Shown: positions 5,748 to 8,067 of the stretch, piece after piece
Numbering within the stretch: position 1 is the first letter of the stretch
Layout of the letters: the number at the start of each line of letters is the position of its first letter
Origin: Cyclobacteriaceae bacterium
GTDB taxonomy: Bacteria > Bacteroidota > Bacteroidia > Cytophagales > Cyclobacteriaceae
Direction of reading: 5' to 3'
Assembly: GCA_030637245.1 (NCBI GenBank)
Contig: DAOVVI010000054.1
Location: 1 to 8,067, forward strand
DNA: 8,067 nt
Made by a program: the position numbers and the translations under genes
Notes under the pieces: generated by a model
The model's database searches: none
Seen by the model: only the letters and a program-made list of their open reading frames with translations
Told to the model about the DNA's origin: nothing

Positions 5748-8067
5748 CTACTTATCACTGCCTTCCTCAGACGCTTTTTCATCACTTTCTTCCTTCTCCT
5801 TCTTAGCTTTTGGAGCTGCTTTTTTCTTCGGCTTTGCGGCCTTCTTTTCTTCAGCTTTCTCTTCTACAACAGCTTCTGCTTTCTCTTCAACGACTTTCTT
5901 TTTCACAACTGCCTCTTTCTTCTCTTTAACAGCCTTTTCTTCAACAATCGCTTCTGCTTTCTCTTCTTTCACTTTTTCCTCAGAGGGAACTTCCACTTTC
6001 TCCACAGGAGCTTCCTCTTTTTTAACTGGAGCTTTCTCTTTTTTAGCAGGGGTTTTAGCTTTCTCTTCTTTCTTAGCTTCCGGAGCAGGCATCTCTTCTT
6101 TTACTTCAGCCTTTGGCTCGTCAGCTTTTTTAGCAGCAGCTTTAGCCGGTGCCTTTTTACCTCCTTCCATTTGCTCTTTCAAAGCAGATAACACTTCTAT
6201 ATCTCCAAGCGTATCTCTTTCAACTTCCTTGTTGATTTTTGATACAGCGTTTCGTGGCTTACCGGTTTTCTTTTTAGCAACTCTTGGCTTTTCTTCTGTA
6301 TGTGTTGCGGTATGCGAAAGTACGATTCTCTTTTCGTCTTTTGAGAATTCTGTTACTTTGAAATCTAACGTTTCACTTGCATTTGCAGTACTTCCATCTT
6401 CTTTCACAAGATTTCTGGTTGTAGCAAATCCTTCAATTCCATAAGGAAGTTCCAATACCGCACCCTTATCATTTTTACTGATAATGGTACACTTGTGAAC
6501 AGATCCTCTTGTAAATACAGACTCGAAGGTGTCCCAAGGATTTTCTTCAAGTTGTTTGTGCCCCAAGGCTAATCTCCTGTTATCTACATCAAGTTCAAGT
6601 ACCTGAACATCCAACTCATTTCCAACTTTCACAAATTCAGATGGATGTTTGATCTTTTTAGTCCAGCTTAGATCTGAAACGTGAACTAATCCATCAATTC
6701 CTTCTTCCAGTTCAATGAATAAACCAAAGTTAGTTAAGTTTCTAACGATGCCTGTATGTTTTGTACCTATAGCATATTTAGTAAGTAAATCCTTCTTGGT
6801 CCATGGATCTTCTGAGAGTTGCTTAATGCCTAAGGACATTTTACGTTCCTCTCTATCCAGGGTCAATACAACGGCTTCGATCTCATCTCCAATCTTTATA
6901 AAATCGGAAGGATTTCTCAGGTGCTGTGACCATGACATTTCTGAAACGTGAATTAAACCTTCCACTCCCGGCATAATCTCAAGGAAAGCACCGTAATCAG
7001 CAACATTAACGATTTTACCTTTCACTTTCGAATCGATTGCAATACTCTCTGCCAAGGCATCCCATGGATGCGGCGTCAATTGCTTCATGCCAAGTGAAAT
7101 ACGCTTTTTATCGTCATCAAAATCAAGTACTACAACATTGACTTTTTCATCAAGATTAAGCACTTCCTCCGGATGACTAATTCTACCCCAGGAAATGTCA
7201 GTGATGTGTAATAACCCGTCAACACCTCCAAGGTCAATAAATACGCCGAAGTTGGTCATGTTCTTAATGACGCCTTCAAGTACCTGACCTTTTTCAAGGT
7301 TATTAAGTATCTCAATTCTTTGTTTTTCAAGATCTTTCTCAATCAATACCTTATGCGAGACAACAACGTTATCATTAGCATAGTTGATTTTCACAACCTT
7401 TACTTCCATTTTTTTGTTTACAAAAACATCGAAATCCCGGATTGGTTTTACATCAATTTGAGATCCTGGAAGGAAAGCTTCAACGCCAAAGATGTCAACG
7501 ATCAAACCACCTTTGGTTCTTCTTTTCACAAAGCCATCGATAACCTTATCATCTTCATAAGACTCCTGTATATTTTTCCAGGCCTGAACGATTTTCGCTT
7601 TTCTCCTGGAAAGGATCAACTGACCTTGAGTGTTTTCCTGCTCTTCCAGATATACTTCGACCTGGTCTCCAATTTTCAAGTCAGGCATATCTCTGAATTC
7701 ATTAAGAGGAACCAGTCCGTCTGATTTGAATCCAATATTGAGAATTACATCTCTATCCGTAATCCCTACGACAAGACCTTCAACAACCTCTTTTTCATTT
7801 ACCGTAGTTAACGTGCCTTCAATGAGGGCTTCCAATTTTTTTCTTTCTTCTTCAGAGTATTCTTCCCCGAAACTTTTAGAGTCGAGATCATCCCAATTAA
7901 AATCATCTTTTGCTTCGGCAGCTTTTTTGGTTTTTTCTTCTTTTTTAACCTCTGGAACTTCAGTTTTAGCTTCAGGCTCTTCAGTTTTAGCTTCAGGTTC
8001 CTCAGTTTTAGCTTCAGGTTCTTCCGCCTTTTCTTTAGCGGCTTCAGGCGCTTCAGCTTTTTCCTCA
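5748..8067 (-). CDS. rpsA: 30S ribosomal protein S1 (bS1) with low-complexity tails at both ends, 5' end missing
   Basis: The frame runs open from the right edge to TAG 5750-5748, giving 772 residues; an apparent start at 7835 is an internal TTG (Leu). Six S1/OB-fold RNA-binding domains lie at about residues 92-157, 174-240, 259-329, 344-415, 431-505 and 518-586. Domains 3-5 carry clear signatures (TNFGVFIDLGGVDGLLHITD, YGAFLEIMPGVEGLIHVSE, TNFGLFIELEEGIDGLVHVSD split by the usual spacing). S1 binds mRNA on the 30S subunit and aids initiation, which matters in a phylum with few Shine-Dalgarno sites. Before domain 1 is a Glu/Ala/Pro/Lys-rich tail with (EPEAKTE)3, then DDFNWDDLDSKSFGEEYSEE, typical of Bacteroidota S1. 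After domain 6 a conserved TLGDIEVLSALKEQM (about 619-633), where Bacteroidota S1 proteins usually end, is followed by about 135 residues of K/E/A/V/P repeats. The true start lies beyond the edge. A strong terminator follows. Confidence 0.96.
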   Translation of the reverse strand, partial: EEKAEAPEAAKEKAEEPEAKTEEPEAKTEEPEAKTEVPEVKKEEKTKKAAEAKDDFNWDDLDSKSFGEEYSEEERKKLEALIEGTLTTVNEKEVVEGLVVGITDRDVILNIGFKSDGLVPLNEFRDMPDLKIGDQVEVYLEEQENTQGQLILSRRKAKIVQAWKNIQESYEDDKVIDGFVKRRTKGGLIVDIFGVEAFLPGSQIDVKPIRDFDVFVNKKMEVKVVKINYANDNVVVSHKVLIEKDLEKQRIEILNNLEKGQVLEGVIKNMTNFGVFIDLGGVDGLLHITDISWGRISHPEEVLNLDEKVNVVVLDFDDDKKRISLGMKQLTPHPWDALAESIAIDSKVKGKIVNVADYGAFLEIMPGVEGLIHVSEMSWSQHLRNPSDFIKIGDEIEAVVLTLDREERKMSLGIKQLSEDPWTKKDLLTKYAIGTKHTGIVRNLTNFGLFIELEEGIDGLVHVSDLSWTKKIKHPSEFVKVGNELDVQVLELDVDNRRLALGHKQLEENPWDTFESVFTRGSVHKCTIISKNDKGAVLELPYGIEGFATTRNLVKEDGSTANASETLDFKVTEFSKDEKRIVLSHTATHTEEKPRVAKKKTGKPRNAVSKINKEVERDTLGDIEVLSALKEQMEGGKKAPAKAAAKKADEPKAEVKEEMPAPEAKKEEKAKTPAKKEKAPVKKEEAPVEKVEVPSEEKVKEEKAEAIVEEKAVKEKKEAVVKKKVVEEKAEAVVEEKAEEKKAAKPKKKAAPKAKKEKEESDEKASEEGSDK
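7961..8023. repeat. Three tandem 21-bp repeats inside rpsA
   Basis: Copies at 7961-7981, 7982-8002 and 8003-8023 differ at only one or two positions and encode the heptad-length unit EPEAKTE three times in the N-terminal tail of S1. The unit is seven codons, so copy-number changes keep the reading frame. Confidence 0.85.

Noticed and set aside
5725..6444. Plus-strand frame of 239 codons, Ser/Phe/Ala-rich
   Set aside because: It is the exact antisense of the low-complexity K/E/A tail of rpsA; the skewed composition is a mirror of those codons.
7320..7724. Plus-strand frame of 134 codons
   Set aside because: Antisense to the strongly supported S1 domains 1 and 2 of rpsA.

Overview
The window looks like chromosomal DNA of a Bacteroidota bacterium, probably Cytophagales-like. 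The evidence is the sequence type of its ribosomal protein S1, the lack of Shine-Dalgarno sites, one clear promoter of the Bacteroidota TTG-N19-TAnnTTTG type, and several Sec-exported proteins of kinds common in that phylum. Composition is AT-rich, gene density in the left half is low, and almost all convincing genes lie on the minus strand.

Layout: 1-198 is the 5' end of a secreted glycoside hydrolase family 3 enzyme (minus), running off the left edge. 199-1248 is mostly non-coding. It holds a 46-residue plus-strand ORF with a signal peptide (possibly a truncated gene), a 14-bp perfect palindrome, a strong plus-strand terminator with no obvious gene ahead of it, a 12-bp tandem duplication and a possible IS-end scar. 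1249-1476 is a weak 75-aa hypothetical ORF. 1559-1750 is a cold-shock protein with its own promoter and terminator. 1824-2414 is another gene-poor stretch. 2415-4427 encodes a 670-aa exported protein with four repeated beta-sandwich-like modules and an unusual C-terminal coiled-coil plus glycine-zipper segment. 4629-5360 encodes a 243-aa exported protein of an uncharacterised Bacteroidota type. 5748-8067 is rpsA (ribosomal protein S1), open at the right edge and followed by a textbook terminator.

The genes do not form one obvious pathway. S1 and the cold-shock protein are housekeeping RNA-binding proteins. The GH3 enzyme belongs to polysaccharide use. The 243-aa and 670-aa proteins are co-oriented exported proteins of unknown function and might work together at the cell envelope, but they are 201 bp apart and no direct link is visible. 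I see no CRISPR array, tRNA, rRNA, intact transposase, phage gene or recognisable defence system. The most unusual items are the doubly tailed S1, the C-terminal half of the 670-aa protein and the orphan terminator at 1045-1074.
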